Shown here: positions 18,535 through 26,909 of the stretch, piece by piece | How positions within the stretch are numbered: the stretch's first letter is position 1 | Layout: the number at the start of each line of letters is the position of its first letter | NCBI GenBank assembly: GCA_020630015.1 | Contig: JAHDCF010000001.1 | Coordinates: forward strand, 81,946 to 145,945 | From: Planktomarina sp. | Lineage (GTDB): Bacteria; Pseudomonadota; Alphaproteobacteria; Rhodobacterales; Rhodobacteraceae | Direction of reading: 5' to 3' | DNA length: 64,000 nucleotides | The notes under the pieces: model-generated | What the model saw: only the letters and a program-made list of their open reading frames with translations | What the model was told of the DNA's origin: nothing | The model's database searches: none | Made by a program: the position numbers and the translations under genes

Positions 18535-19826
18535 CAGAATATTTTGACACTTCGTTTTGGCTAACGGCTGGCGCCATTTTTGTGCTGCTGTTGTTATCTG
18601 GATTTTTTTCTGGTTCGGAAACCGCACTGACGGCCGCATCGCGCGGTAAACTGCGAGCGCAGGCCGGCAAAGGATCCAAAGGTGCCGAACGGGCCTTAAA
18701 CATTACCGAAGACAGCGAACGTTTGATCGGTTCCGTCCTTTTGGGAAACAACCTGGTTAATATTCTGGCCACATCTCTGACCACTGCGTTGTTGACAAAA
18801 ATGTTTGGGGACAACGGGGTGCTTGTGGCCACCGCGGTTATGACTGTGCTGATCTTAATCTTTGCAGAGGTCCTTCCCAAAACCTATGCCATCACAAATG
18901 CCGAAACCGCGGCCAGCCGGGTTTCGCGCCCAATTGCATTTGTTGTTATGATCTTCGCCCCGGTGGTGAGCGCGGTGCAAATGTTGGTGCGTGGCGTTTT
19001 GCGCATATTCGGCGTAGAAACCGATCCTGATAAACACGTGTTGGCAATCCGCGAAGAAATCCAAGGCGCATTATCGTTAGGACACGAAGAAGGTGTGGTT
19101 GAAAAAGAAGACCGCGATCGCATTCTGGGGGCCCTTGATTTGGCCGATCGTACGGTTGAAGAAATCATGTTGCACCGCTCTGGCATTGAAATGATTGATG
19201 TGACTTTGCCCGCAGAAGAGATTTTGTCAGCCGCCTTGGAAAGCGCCCACACCCGGTTGCCACTGTATAAAGACAACCCTGAAAATATCGTCGGGGTAAT
19301 CCACGCCAAAGACTTAGCGCGTGCGATGGATAAACTCACCCGTGAGGGATCGTCGCGCGCCAAAAGCTTGAAAAACTTCAATGTCTTGGACGTGGCAATG
19401 AAACCCTATTTCGTGCCTGAAACCACACCCCTCGATGATCAGATGCGGCAGTTTTTGAGACGGCACACCCATTTCGCACTGGTGGTGGATGAATACGGGT
19501 CGTTACAGGGGTTGCTGACCCTCGAAGATATTTTGGAAGAAATCGTCGGTGAAATCACCGATGAATTCGATGCAGGCGATTTCGAAGTCGTGAAAGGCAC
19601 AGATGGCCAGATCACCGTGGATGGCGCGATGACGATCCGGGATTTGAACCGGGCCATGGATTGGTCTCTTCCCGATGAAGAAGCCAATACCGTTGCGGGA
19701 CTGGTTATTCATGAGGCACAAAGCATCCCTGCCCAAGGACAGGTCTTTGCATTTCACGGGTTCCGTTTTGAAGTCTTGGCCAAGAAGGAAAACCGCTTGG
19801 CCAAGCTTCGGATCAAGGTGCTTTAA
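18531..19826 (+). CDS. CNNM/CBS/CorC-domain membrane protein (HlyC/CorC family)
   Basis: A 431-residue protein with an N-terminal CNNM transmembrane domain (LLLLSGFFSGSETALTAASRGKLRAQA; four hydrophobic segments to about residue 145), two CBS motifs in the middle (EIMLHRSGIEMIDV..LPLYKDNPENIVGVIHAKDL and HFALVVDEYGSLQGLLTLEDILEEIVGEITDE) and a C-terminal CorC_HlyC domain (FRFEVLAKKENRLAKLRI). Members are linked to magnesium or other cation homeostasis. The 3' end shares the palindromic TTAA with the stop of the convergent ATPase gene. Confidence 0.93.
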   Translation: MTEYFDTSFWLTAGAIFVLLLLSGFFSGSETALTAASRGKLRAQAGKGSKGAERALNITEDSERLIGSVLLGNNLVNILATSLTTALLTKMFGDNGVLVATAVMTVLILIFAEVLPKTYAITNAETAASRVSRPIAFVVMIFAPVVSAVQMLVRGVLRIFGVETDPDKHVLAIREEIQGALSLGHEEGVVEKEDRDRILGALDLADRTVEEIMLHRSGIEMIDVTLPAEEILSAALESAHTRLPLYKDNPENIVGVIHAKDLARAMDKLTREGSSRAKSLKNFNVLDVAMKPYFVPETTPLDDQMRQFLRRHTHFALVVDEYGSLQGLLTLEDILEEIVGEITDEFDAGDFEVVKGTDGQITVDGAMTIRDLNRAMDWSLPDEEANTVAGLVIHEAQSIPAQGQVFAFHGFRFEVLAKKENRLAKLRIKVL

Positions 19827-21361
19827 CGGCCTTTAAACAATCCGCCCAAAATGCCACGCACGATACGGCGACCTGTTGTGCCAGTCAGCTCTCTCACGAC
19901 CATCCGACCCAATTCGGACCCAATGGAACGATCTGATCTGCGACTTCGGGACGAAGAACGTTCGACCCGGTTCCCAGAATATCTGCGCCCAGCGTTATAT
20001 TCCCGTTCGGCCACTGACATTTCTTCTTCTTTGGCTTCTTGGGCTTCTGCTTCTTTTGCGGCGGCTTCTGCGCGGGCCTGCAATTGTTCAAAGGCGCTGT
20101 GACGGTCAACCTCTGCCTCATATTTGCCTGCAATTGGGGATGCATTGATAACATCGCGGCGGGTTTGCGCGTCAATCGGCCCCAAATTCGAAGATGGTGG
20201 GCGGATCAAAGTCCGTTCCACAACACCGGGCACGCCTTTGTCTTCCAACATAGAAGTCACCGCCTCACCGACACCCACTTCGCGAATGGCGTCTTCTGTG
20301 CTGAACCGTGGATTGTCGCGATAAGTTCCTGAAGCCAACCGCAACTTTTTGCGATCCGCGGCCGTAAAGGCGCGCAACGCATGTTGAATGCGATTGCCCA
20401 GTTGCCCCAAGATATCTTCGGGAATATCGGCTGGGTTCTGCGTGATGAAATAGACACCAACCCCTTTTGACCGGATCAACCGTGCAACTTGTTCAACTTT
20501 GTCGACCAATGGTTTTGGGGCGCCGTCAAACAACAGATGCGCCTCGTCAAAAAAGAAAACCAATTTGGGTTTGTCCGGATCACCCACCTCTGGCAGTTCT
20601 TCAAATAATTCAGACAGCAGCCACAACAAGAATGTGGAATAAAGCTTAGGTGCGGCGATCAATTTATCTGATGCAAGAATGTTCACGCGGCCACGACCAT
20701 CCGCCTCCGTCGCCATCATATCGCTGAGCGCAAGTGCAGGTTCCCCAAACAGCTTTGCCCCACCCTGATTTTCCAAAACCAAAAGCGCCCGTTGAATTGC
20801 CCCAACCGAATGTGCGCTGACATTGCCATAGCGTAGGGATAAATCCTTGCCGTTTTGACCGACCCACACCAACAACGCTTGCAAATCTTTCAGATCTAAC
20901 AGCGGCAATCCTTGTTCATCGGCCACGCGGAATGCGATGTTCAACACCCCTTCCTGCGCTTCGCTGAGTTCTAACAATTGCGACAAAAGAAGTGGGCCCA
21001 TCTCGGCCACTGTGGTGCGAATGGGATGACCTTGCTGGGCAAACAAATCCCAAAACACGACGGGAAATTTTTGATAGGCATAATCGGAAAAGCCGATCTT
21101 TGCCGCACGTTCCATAAATGGCCCATGCAGTTTGTGGTCTTCGCTGCCACTTGCCGCAAGTCCCGAAAGATCACCTTTCACATCTGCCAAAAACACCGGA
21201 ACACCAGCATTCGAAAAGTTTTCAGCCAATATTTGCAATGTGACAGACTTTCCTGTCCCTGTTGCGCCGGCAACCAATCCGTGACGGTTGGCGTATTTCA
21301 AGGTCATCTCTTGGGGTGTTGTGTACCCTTCACCACCGCCACCAATAAAAATTTTTGTCAT
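19823..21361 (-). CDS. HerA-like P-loop ATPase, DUF853/YjgR family
   Basis: A 512-residue ATPase of the DUF853 (YjgR) family, related to HerA/FtsK DNA pumps. Walker A GATGTGKS is near residues 33-40, Walker B is KLVFFFDEAHLLFDGAP, and the C-terminal third holds QNPADIPEDILGQLGNRIQHALRAFTAADRK, typical of the family. An alanine/glutamate-rich coiled coil and a basic, serine/arginine-rich tail (RVERSSSRSRRSDRS) follow. The ATG at 21361 (MTKIFIGGGG) is chosen; the tracked start adds 30 residues unlike the family. Cellular role is unknown. Confidence 0.9.
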   Translation of the reverse strand: MTKIFIGGGGEGYTTPQEMTLKYANRHGLVAGATGTGKSVTLQILAENFSNAGVPVFLADVKGDLSGLAASGSEDHKLHGPFMERAAKIGFSDYAYQKFPVVFWDLFAQQGHPIRTTVAEMGPLLLSQLLELSEAQEGVLNIAFRVADEQGLPLLDLKDLQALLVWVGQNGKDLSLRYGNVSAHSVGAIQRALLVLENQGGAKLFGEPALALSDMMATEADGRGRVNILASDKLIAAPKLYSTFLLWLLSELFEELPEVGDPDKPKLVFFFDEAHLLFDGAPKPLVDKVEQVARLIRSKGVGVYFITQNPADIPEDILGQLGNRIQHALRAFTAADRKKLRLASGTYRDNPRFSTEDAIREVGVGEAVTSMLEDKGVPGVVERTLIRPPSSNLGPIDAQTRRDVINASPIAGKYEAEVDRHSAFEQLQARAEAAAKEAEAQEAKEEEMSVAEREYNAGRRYSGNRVERSSSRSRRSDRSIGSELGRMVVRELTGTTGRRIVRGILGGLFKGR

Positions 21362-21465
21362 GCTCTTTCCCCGCAGTTCTGCGCAACAATACAAAGTTAA
21401 CACATTTGCGCCAGTGTTCACAAAGGCCGCAACGTTTGTTTTGGCTTTCACCTCCCTGTCTGACT

Positions 21466-21497
21466 GACCGTGCTGATCTCAGCACGGTCTTTTTTTT
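21466..21497 (+). terminator. Rho-independent terminator with no upstream plus-strand gene
   Basis: GACCGTGCTG-ATCT-CAGCACGGTC (10-bp stem) is followed directly by eight T. It is a textbook plus-strand terminator, yet the only neighbour on that side is the minus-strand ATPase gene starting at 21361, so it must end an unannotated transcript (or a read-through from elsewhere). CACCTCCC lies 14 nt before the stem. Confidence 0.8.
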
Positions 21498-21554
21498 GCA
21501 ATTCGGCGGATTTTTGCCGTTGACCGACGGTTTATTCCATCATAGCGTCTCGCT

Positions 21555-21621
21555 TGTCGGCTGGTCCGACAGGGAGAAAAAGAATAGGCCCTTGCTGAAA
21601 AGCAAGGGTCTTTCGCTTTTT
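21555..21621 (+). ncRNA. Candidate small RNA with two stem-loops and terminator
   Basis: The stretch contains TGTCGG-CTGGT-CCGACA and, about 15 nt later, GGCCCTTGCT-GAAA-AGCAAGGGTC with a U-rich tail (TTTCGCTTTTT), i.e. a second terminator-class hairpin only 90 nt after the first one. TTGACC at 21520 with a 17-nt spacing to TAGCGT could be a weak promoter. No ORF of note covers it. It could instead be part of the ialB leader. No known RNA family (SRP, 6S, tmRNA) is matched by eye. Confidence 0.35.
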
Positions 21622-21753
21622 AAAATAGGTTGGTTCGCACCGACCTCGCGAAATCACACATTTGGCAACACTTTTTGATTTGGGGGGTGAATATTGGCCC
21701 TGACTTTGTGTGCACATAATGCTACAGGCACCCCAACAAGTGGGAGTTTATCA

Positions 21754-22371
21754 ATGAAGCTGAATATTTTTTACGCAGCGATCCTTTCAGGCGCGGTATT
21801 TGCATCGCAGGGCGCAGTTGCCCAAGAAACCTCAAACGACACAGAAACTGCACAGGAAACGGCGGCGGAAACAACAGCTGAACAAGACACAGGGCTCAGC
21901 CTAGGGGAAGAAGTCGCACCTGAACCGAAGGTTGGGGATCGTTATGCGAAAGCAGAGTTCGGAGATTGGTTAATTCAGTGCATCAAAACCGAAGACGGTA
22001 ACGATCCATGCAACATGTTTCAGCTGATGCGTGATTCAGACAACAATCCGGTTGCTGAAATTACGATGCAACCTTTGCCAACTTCTGGAAAAGCGGTCGC
22101 GGGCGCAAATATCGTAACACCTTTAGAAACACTTTTAACGGCTCAGATTTCGGTGACTGTCGATAAAGGCAAAGCGAAACGTTACCCTTTTGCATTTTGC
22201 ACGCGTCAGGGCTGCATCTCTCGGATTGGTCTCACGGCAGATGATTTGGCAAGCTACAAGCGTGGAAACGTCGCCAAAGTCGTTATGGTTCCTGCGGGGG
22301 CGCCTGACCGTCCAGTTGAATTGTCAATGTCTTTGGCCGGATTCACAGCCGCATATGACAGCCTGAAGTAA
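21754..22371 (+). CDS. Invasion-associated locus B (IalB) family protein
   Basis: A 205-residue exported protein: signal peptide MKLNIFYAAILSGAVFASQGAVAQ, then an acidic Thr/Glu-rich linker, then the IalB domain (FGDWLIQCIKTEDGNDPCNMFQLMRDSDNNPVAEITMQPLP, FCTRQGCISRIGL) with two cysteine pairs that may form disulfides. The family is named from Bartonella but is widespread in free-living alphaproteobacteria, where its role is unclear. The ATG at 21754 is preceded by GTGGGAG; the tracked start at 21694 has no signal-like sequence. Confidence 0.92.
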   Translation: MKLNIFYAAILSGAVFASQGAVAQETSNDTETAQETAAETTAEQDTGLSLGEEVAPEPKVGDRYAKAEFGDWLIQCIKTEDGNDPCNMFQLMRDSDNNPVAEITMQPLPTSGKAVAGANIVTPLETLLTAQISVTVDKGKAKRYPFAFCTRQGCISRIGLTADDLASYKRGNVAKVVMVPAGAPDRPVELSMSLAGFTAAYDSLK

Positions 22372-22384
22372 TAAACATTTATGG

Positions 22385-22406
22385 GGGCCGCTGATCTAAG
22401 CGGCCC
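22385..22406. terminator. Hairpin between convergent ialB and ketoacyl synthase genes
   Basis: GGGCCGCT-N6-AGCGGCCC forms an 8-bp GC-rich stem in the gap after ialB and covers the stop codon of the convergent synthase gene. There is no T-run on either strand, so it is at best a weak bidirectional terminator or a 3'-end stabilising stem. Confidence 0.45.
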
Positions 22407-23604
22407 TCAAAGCCAAAACGGCATTCAATCCACCAAACGCAAACGCGTTTGATAAAGCAGCCGAAATATTCGCAGATCGCGCCACATTTGGCACGACGTC
22501 CAAGGCGCATTCAGCATCTTCTTCTTCATATCCGATGGTTGGGGCTACAATCCCATCCCGCAAAGCCATGATGCAGGCCAACAATTCGACGGCACCCGTG
22601 CCGCCAATCAAATGCCCATGCATTGATTTCGTGGATGAGATCATAAGCTGATCCGCATGGGATCCAAAAACATCCGCGACGGCCGCGCATTCGGTTTTGT
22701 CATTTGCCGCCGTGCCGGTGCCATGCGCGTTGATATAGCCAATTTCTGACGCATCCATGCCAGCATCATTCAATGCGCCAGCGATCGCACGTGCCGCGCC
22801 TTGTTTCGATGGCATAACAATATCAGAGGCATCCGAAGACATGGCAAAGCCCACCACCTCGGCCAAGATATCGGCCCCCCGTGCTTTGGCATGATCCCAA
22901 TCTTCAAACACAAACACGCCCGCGCCTTCCCCTTGAACCATTCCATTTCGGTTCGCCGAAAATGGGCGACAGGCGTCTTTGGACATGACACGCAACCCTT
23001 CCCAAGCTTTGATGCCCCCAAAGGTCAACATCGCCTCTGACCCGCCGGTTAACATCGCTTTGGACGCGCCGGATCGGATCATCTGAAACGCAAGCCCCAT
23101 GGCGTGATTGGATGACGCACAGGCGGTGGAAACCGTAAATGTCGGCCCCTTCAGGTTGTGTTCCATCGAAACGTGGCTTGCCGCCGCGTTGTTCATCAGT
23201 TTTGGTACCACAAAGGGATGCACCCGGTTTTTACCACCTTCGTACACATCCTTGTAATTATCATCCCAAGTGTTCATCCCACCGGCCGCGGTGCCCAAAA
23301 TCGCACCCGATTGCACCGCCAAATCGCCTGTGAATGCCAAGCCCGATTGGGCAACGGCCTCTCGCGCGGCCAGAAGCGTGAATTGGGTGAAACGATCATA
23401 AAGTGAAATTTGTTGGCGATTGAAATGGGCCGCCTCGTCATAACCGACAACTTGCCCCCCGATTTTGATCGACAAACGATCCACATCCCGAAAGCTAAGG
23501 GGGCCGATTCCGCACCGCCCGTCTTGGAATGCCTGCAAGGTTTCGGGAACATTTGCCCCCAAAGCATTCACCGTCCCGGCACCTGTAATCGCAACGCGCT
23601 GCAT
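22396..23604 (-). CDS. Beta-ketoacyl-ACP synthase (KAS II/FabF type), lipid-module copy
   Basis: Condenses malonyl-ACP with an acyl-ACP. The 402 residues carry an intact Cys-His-His triad: VSTACASSNHAMG (Cys162), INAHGTGTAANDKTE and STKSMHGHLIGGTGAVE. It lies 3 nt downstream of a dedicated acyl carrier protein and near an LpxD homologue, rather than in the fabD-fabG-acpP-fabF cluster, so it probably makes a special acyl chain, perhaps for lipid A or another envelope lipid. That role is inferred from context only. Confidence 0.92.
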   Translation of the reverse strand: MQRVAITGAGTVNALGANVPETLQAFQDGRCGIGPLSFRDVDRLSIKIGGQVVGYDEAAHFNRQQISLYDRFTQFTLLAAREAVAQSGLAFTGDLAVQSGAILGTAAGGMNTWDDNYKDVYEGGKNRVHPFVVPKLMNNAAASHVSMEHNLKGPTFTVSTACASSNHAMGLAFQMIRSGASKAMLTGGSEAMLTFGGIKAWEGLRVMSKDACRPFSANRNGMVQGEGAGVFVFEDWDHAKARGADILAEVVGFAMSSDASDIVMPSKQGAARAIAGALNDAGMDASEIGYINAHGTGTAANDKTECAAVADVFGSHADQLMISSTKSMHGHLIGGTGAVELLACIMALRDGIVAPTIGYEEEDAECALDVVPNVARSANISAALSNAFAFGGLNAVLALRAA

Positions 23605-23607
23605 TTT

Positions 23608-23865
23608 TCAGCCTTTCTGCGCCACCAGTTTTTCAACAGCAGCAACAATGGCCGCCACGGACGAAATGTCAAAATCGCTTGCGGTTGGCTCGTTGGCATT
23701 AAAGGGAACTTGAATATCAAAAGTTTCTTCAATGGCAAAAATACTTTCGACCACACCCATGCTGTCGATGCCTAAATCATCCAGCGTGGATTGCATTGTC
23801 ACATCAGACACATCCAACAAAGCTTGATCCGCGATGATCTGAATAACTTGATCCTGAACAGACAT
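23608..23865 (-). CDS. Acyl carrier protein (specialised)
   Basis: An 85-residue ACP with the phosphopantetheine attachment site LDDLGIDSMGVVESIFAIEETF (Ser35). The usual DSL is DSM here, and the third helix is followed by DIQVPFNANEPTASDFD rather than the acidic helix of AcpP, so it is not the housekeeping ACP. It also lacks the longer AcpXL tail of Rhizobiales. The start ATG is at 23865 (MSVQDQVIQIIADQ). It lies between the LpxD gene and the synthase and is likely their partner. Confidence 0.92.
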   Translation of the reverse strand: MSVQDQVIQIIADQALLDVSDVTMQSTLDDLGIDSMGVVESIFAIEETFDIQVPFNANEPTASDFDISSVAAIVAAVEKLVAQKG

Positions 23866-23899
23866 GTTTTCCCCCAAATGATGGTGTCGATTGCACAGA

Positions 23900-24988
23900 T
23901 TATTTAGGTTTCGCACCCGATTTTTTAAGGGCGGCAAGATCTTTCAATGCCGAAGGCAACCGACGCAGGGCGCGATACATTTCAAGATGTTTGTCCATCT
24001 TTACCGCAGGATATCCCAGCATAACTCGACCTGCAGGCACATTTGCCAACACCTTTGTCGCCCCACCGGTGATGGCATTGTCCCCCACAAAAACATTATC
24101 GCTGACACCAGTTTGGCCGCCAAGAACAACATTGTTGCCCAACACCGATGATCCAGCAATGCCCACTTGCGCACAAATCAAGCAGTTGTCACCAATCACT
24201 ACGTTGTGCCCAATCTGCGTCAGATTATCGAACTTGCATCCGTTACCGATGCGCGTGTCGCGGATTGTGCCGCGATCCACACATACATTCGCACCCATTT
24301 CCACATCATTACCCACATGAACACTGCCCAACGAATGGATACGCGTCCAAGATTGGGCCTTCGCGTCGCCCCGATCGCCAAGCGTATCGCGAACATTTTC
24401 CACGGCAGAGGGTTCAGGCGTCACAAATGAAAATCCATCCCCGCCCACAACGACACCCGGCTGCGCGATAAAGCGATCACCAATGGTCACTTCTGCCCCG
24501 ATGTAGACCCCATCTGACAAGGTTGCATGATCCCCGATCACGACCCCCGCCCCGACAGTAACGCGTGCACCGATCCACGCATCCCGGCCAATTCTGGCAC
24601 CTGCCCCAATCACGCTAAAGGCCCCGATGTGGGCCCCCGGTTCAATCTCGGCGGACGCTGAAATCTGGGCAGTAGGATGAATTTCTGTGGAACCCGATCT
24701 GTGCCGATTATCAAATCGTTCGGTCAGGGCGGCCATGGCAAACCGTGGCCGTTTCACCAAAATGGCCGCTTGCAAACCAAGCGCCTGCCAATCGCTTCCT
24801 TCTGCAAGCAAAGCTGCACGGGCCTGACCTGACGACAGTTTGCCAACAAAAGCTTCGCTAGTGGCAATGGCCAGCTGATCCTTGGTGGCGTCTTGCGGTT
24901 CGGACACAGAAGAAAGCCGAAGGGATGTATCCCCTTCGGCTTTCGCCCCGATCGCCGAGGCCAGTTCTTTGACAGTGAACTGTGTCAT
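23900..24988 (-). CDS. lpxD: UDP-3-O-acylglucosamine N-acyltransferase (LpxD family)
   Basis: Adds a 3-hydroxyacyl chain to the amino group of UDP-3-O-acyl-glucosamine, third step of lipid A synthesis. The 362-residue protein has the N-terminal uridine-binding domain and a left-handed beta helix of hexapeptide repeats (IGRDAWIGARVTVGAGVVIGDHATLSDGVYIGAEV...), with the catalytic His in LTQIGHNVVIGDNCLICAQVGIAGSSVLG. The ATG at 24988 (MTQFTVKELASAIG) gives normal length. In most relatives the housekeeping lpxD follows bamA; here it precedes an ACP and a KAS, so it may be a second copy. Confidence 0.9.
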   Translation of the reverse strand: MTQFTVKELASAIGAKAEGDTSLRLSSVSEPQDATKDQLAIATSEAFVGKLSSGQARAALLAEGSDWQALGLQAAILVKRPRFAMAALTERFDNRHRSGSTEIHPTAQISASAEIEPGAHIGAFSVIGAGARIGRDAWIGARVTVGAGVVIGDHATLSDGVYIGAEVTIGDRFIAQPGVVVGGDGFSFVTPEPSAVENVRDTLGDRGDAKAQSWTRIHSLGSVHVGNDVEMGANVCVDRGTIRDTRIGNGCKFDNLTQIGHNVVIGDNCLICAQVGIAGSSVLGNNVVLGGQTGVSDNVFVGDNAITGGATKVLANVPAGRVMLGYPAVKMDKHLEMYRALRRLPSALKDLAALKKSGAKPK

Positions 24989-25016
24989 CGCATCCCGCCT
25001 AATTGCGGGAATACGA

Positions 25017-26615
25017 TTAACCTTGAACGGCGCGCAATGCCACCCCTTCGCGCTGCAAGGCCTTCCAAATTTTTCCGTCACGTCCATAAACGTCACGGCG
25101 GAAATTCAAACGGCCACCGGGCGAAACAAAGGCTGTGCGATATACAATATGCACTGGCACCGGGCTTTTCAGGTTTACGCGCGCTTCTTTGTTTGTTTTC
25201 AATCGGCTTTGGAAGAAACCAACCGGATCGCTGGTTTGCTTGGCCAACAATGCATAGGCGAAATCAAACGGATCATTCAAACGCACACACCCGTGGCTGA
25301 AGGCCCGCACTTCACGGCCAAACAGCTTTTTCGCAGGCGTGTCATGCAAATAGATGTTGTATTTGTTGGGGAACATAAACTTCACAAGCCCCAAGGCATT
25401 TCCACGGCTGGGCGGTTGGCGCATGCTGTAAGGGAATGTCTTTTCATCAAACTTGTTAAAGTTGATGTTGGCGCGGTTCACGGCGTTACCCTTGCTGTCG
25501 CGGATTTCCAAATGGCTGACCGCGTTTTTGTTCTTTTGCAACAAAGGCAAATACTCTTTGGTGGTGATTGAACGTGGCACATACCAAGATGGGTTGATCA
25601 CCATGAATTCCATCACATCGGAAAATTCTGGGCTACGACGATCTTCTTCGTTGGCACCAACCACAGACCGTGTTTGGAAAGTTACTTTCCCATTGTCGAT
25701 AATCTGAGCCGAGAAATCTGTGAGGTTCACCCACACGTGGCGCTTGCCCAGTGGGCGGTTGATCCAACGTTCGCGTTCCATCGCGACCATGACAGATGTC
25801 AGGCGCGTTTCCATGGAGGTGTTCACTTGACGCAAAGTGCCCGGGCCCGCAACACCGTCGGCGGACAAGCCATGGGCCGATTGGAACAACTTAACTGCTT
25901 TCACCATTTCCTGATCATATGTGGCGGAATTCGTGCGTTTCATGAAACCCATGGCAACCAAACGATTGCGCAGGGCCACAACAGAATCCCCACCTTGACC
26001 AGGCTTCAATGATTTGGCGGCAACTTTCGGCCCCCACCCACCGCGGGCAACCATTTTTTCAAGGCGCAGCTTTTCTTTCATCAAACGCGCATACTGCGTC
26101 GATTTTGGCGGCAACGCCTTCAGGAAACCAGCCGGGGATGACTTGGTAAATGCAATCAATGTGCCCAGACGCCCACGATAAGGGATTGATCTAGCAATCT
26201 CGGAATCAATTTTGCTGGGTGTCAGAACACCCGTCTGAATATCACGTGCATAACGCATGAAAGCCAACGTCAGCTGGCCTTCCATCTTTCCGCGGGCTGC
26301 CGCGCCAGTCGCAGCTTTGATATTTGATTCCCACGCCTTGGCATTATAATTGGCGGCAGGCAGGCCGTGGGCACTTGCAGACCGAAACGCCGCCATTAAT
26401 GCGGTGCGACGCTTGCGATCAGCACCTGACCGACCCATCCAAATTGGTTTAAACCCGCGGGTTTTATAGAATTTGATGGCATCATTGTCTTTGGCGATGG
26501 TTTGCGCCAGCGCGTTTTTGAACCCTTCGGATTGGGCAAATGACGGGGAAGCACTGGCAAAAGCCAATGCGACGATGATCAAAATCGCTTTAGAAAGTGC
26601 ATGGATGCGCGACAT
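25017..26615 (-). CDS. L,D-transpeptidase (YcbB-like) with peptidoglycan-binding domain
   Basis: Exported enzyme that forms 3-3 cross-links in peptidoglycan or attaches outer-membrane proteins. Signal peptide MSRIHALSKAILIIVALAFASASPSFAQ; a helical scaffold domain; a PG_binding_1 domain (LRNRLVAMGFMKR...VKLFQSAHGLSADGVAGPGTLRQVN); then the YkuD catalytic domain with the HDTPAKKLFGREVRAFSHGCVRL motif (catalytic Cys near residue 445). At 532 residues it has the YcbB domain order. The gene ends 28 nt before the lpxD start and is divergent from the DUF882 gene, echoing ycbB-ycbK of enterobacteria. Confidence 0.94.
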   Translation of the reverse strand: MSRIHALSKAILIIVALAFASASPSFAQSEGFKNALAQTIAKDNDAIKFYKTRGFKPIWMGRSGADRKRRTALMAAFRSASAHGLPAANYNAKAWESNIKAATGAAARGKMEGQLTLAFMRYARDIQTGVLTPSKIDSEIARSIPYRGRLGTLIAFTKSSPAGFLKALPPKSTQYARLMKEKLRLEKMVARGGWGPKVAAKSLKPGQGGDSVVALRNRLVAMGFMKRTNSATYDQEMVKAVKLFQSAHGLSADGVAGPGTLRQVNTSMETRLTSVMVAMERERWINRPLGKRHVWVNLTDFSAQIIDNGKVTFQTRSVVGANEEDRRSPEFSDVMEFMVINPSWYVPRSITTKEYLPLLQKNKNAVSHLEIRDSKGNAVNRANINFNKFDEKTFPYSMRQPPSRGNALGLVKFMFPNKYNIYLHDTPAKKLFGREVRAFSHGCVRLNDPFDFAYALLAKQTSDPVGFFQSRLKTNKEARVNLKSPVPVHIVYRTAFVSPGGRLNFRRDVYGRDGKIWKALQREGVALRAVQG

Positions 26616-26713
26616 GGGATCGTTACTCCTGAAAAACTGTTGTGCACCGTGTAACCAACGGACAAAAACTGTCTATTCACAAATATGACAGCGGCACAGA
26701 GTAAGGCTAAAAT

Positions 26714-26751
26714 GTGGCATTCCTGCATGAAATCTGTTGCCCAAATGCCAC
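26714..26751. promoter_or_regulatory. Inverted repeat in the intergenic region between L,D-transpeptidase and DUF882 genes
   Basis: The 294-nt gap between the divergent genes holds a perfect 8-bp inverted repeat, GTGGCATT at 26714-26721 and AATGCCAC at 26744-26751, with arms 30 nt (about three turns) apart. A direct repeat GTGCAAT-TTTC-GTGCAAT lies at 26827-26844, nearer the DUF882 start. Either could be operator DNA; nothing else is visible in the gap. Confidence 0.3.
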
Positions 26752-26909
26752 TCAATACAAATTGCTTAAAAAAGTGAAAATTTTCTTCGGAATACGCGGA
26801 TTTTTTGCAACAAAACCTTTGTCGAAGTGCAATTTTCGTGCAATACAGTCGGCGGTAAATAAGAAATCCGATCGGATGGCAGCCGGTCGCATCTTAAACG
26901 GGACAGAAA

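Noticed and set aside
21362-21753. SRP RNA, 6S RNA or tmRNA in the gap upstream of ialB
   Set aside because: None of the conserved sequence blocks of these RNAs is visible; only generic stem-loops and terminators are present.
24882-25571. Plus-strand ORF of 229 residues bridging lpxD and the L,D-transpeptidase
   Set aside because: It is antisense to the ends of two firmly identified genes and has no domain or RBS.
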